Assembly (NCBI GenBank): GCA_023438785.1
Contig: JAEXQJ010000163.1
Coordinates: 1 to 6,341, forward strand
Reading direction: 5' to 3'
Length of the DNA: 6,341 nucleotides
Source of the DNA: Pseudomonadota bacterium
Lineage (GTDB): Bacteria; Myxococcota_A; Polyangia; Fen-1088
The translations under genes and the position numbers were made by a program. The notes beneath the pieces are model-generated. The model had not been told where the DNA came from. It was given only the letters and a program-made list of their open reading frames with translations, and searched no databases. Below, one piece after another: positions 6,191 through 6,341 of the stretch (position 1 is the stretch's first letter; each line of letters starts with the position of its first letter).

Positions 6191-6341
6191 ATGCGACGAG
6201 TATTTCAGCTACTGAGGCTATCGGGATTCGTGGCGGCCGGCTTCGTGTCGCCACTCGCGTTCGCCGAGGAATTGGCAGACGACGCCCAACAGCCGACTGA
6301 GGCGCAACAGCCTGTTGACGAGGCGAAGCCTGAGGCGCCGG
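6191..6341 (+). CDS. Exported protein, N-terminus only (3' end missing)
   Basis: An open frame starts at ATG 6191 and runs off the right edge after 50 full codons. Residues 1-25 form a typical Sec signal peptide: a basic start (MRRVFQLLR), a hydrophobic core (LSGFVAAGFVSPL) and an Ala-X-Ala-like cleavage site (AFA before EE). No lipobox Cys is present. What follows is acidic and rich in Gln, Pro and Glu (EELADDAQQPTEAQQ), a probable disordered or linker segment of the exported protein. The family cannot be recognised from this much. Its place 59 nt behind araD with no terminator between suggests co-transcription, so an outer-membrane porin or other envelope protein for arabinose or arabino-oligosaccharide uptake is a reasonable guess, not a finding. 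Confidence 0.75.
   Translation, partial: MRRVFQLLRLSGFVAAGFVSPLAFAEELADDAQQPTEAQQPVDEAKPEAP

Noticed and set aside
5430..6254. A 274-codon open frame on the - strand across araD
   Set aside because: Same shadow effect; it lies opposite a gene whose catalytic residues are all present.

Overview
The window is high-GC DNA, probably from a Myxococcota (deltaproteobacterial, Polyangiales-like) genome. The guess rests on the GC-rich third codon positions and on the long Gly/Ala/Ser linker before the first enzyme, a style common in exported proteins and lipoproteins of that group. It is not proof of taxonomy. All recognised genes lie on the + strand and concern L-arabinose.

Region by region: (1) Positions 3-1112 hold the 3' part of a secreted GH54-type alpha-L-arabinofuranosidase, cut by the left edge, followed by a small hairpin and a strong intrinsic terminator (1159-1192). 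(2) About 960 bases (1193-2156) carry no convincing intact gene. The first part has weak coding-like signal spread over two frames, possibly a decayed gene. The last 150 bases hold a perfect 8-7-8 inverted repeat at 2017-2039 that overlaps a TTGACA box, a candidate operator/promoter for the operon that follows. (3) Positions 2157-6131 hold a complete araB-araA-araD operon in the same order as enterobacterial araBAD: ribulokinase, L-arabinose isomerase and L-ribulose-5-phosphate 4-epimerase, with short gaps (51 and 9 nt) and catalytic residues intact. (4) From 6191 to the right edge begins a new protein with a Sec signal peptide and an acidic, Gln/Pro-rich segment. It is cut after 50 codons and its function cannot be told.

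Together the genes outline one pathway. The exported GH54 enzyme releases L-arabinose from arabinan or arabinoxylan side chains. AraA converts it to L-ribulose, AraB phosphorylates it, and AraD makes D-xylulose 5-phosphate for the pentose phosphate pathway. No sugar transporter and no AraC/AraR-type regulator is visible in the window; the exported protein at the right edge could belong to uptake, but that is only a guess. I see no tRNA, rRNA, CRISPR array, insertion sequence or phage gene, and no clear sign of a new kind of system. The most useful leads are the inverted repeat before araB, the decayed-looking gap, and the truncated exported protein after araD.
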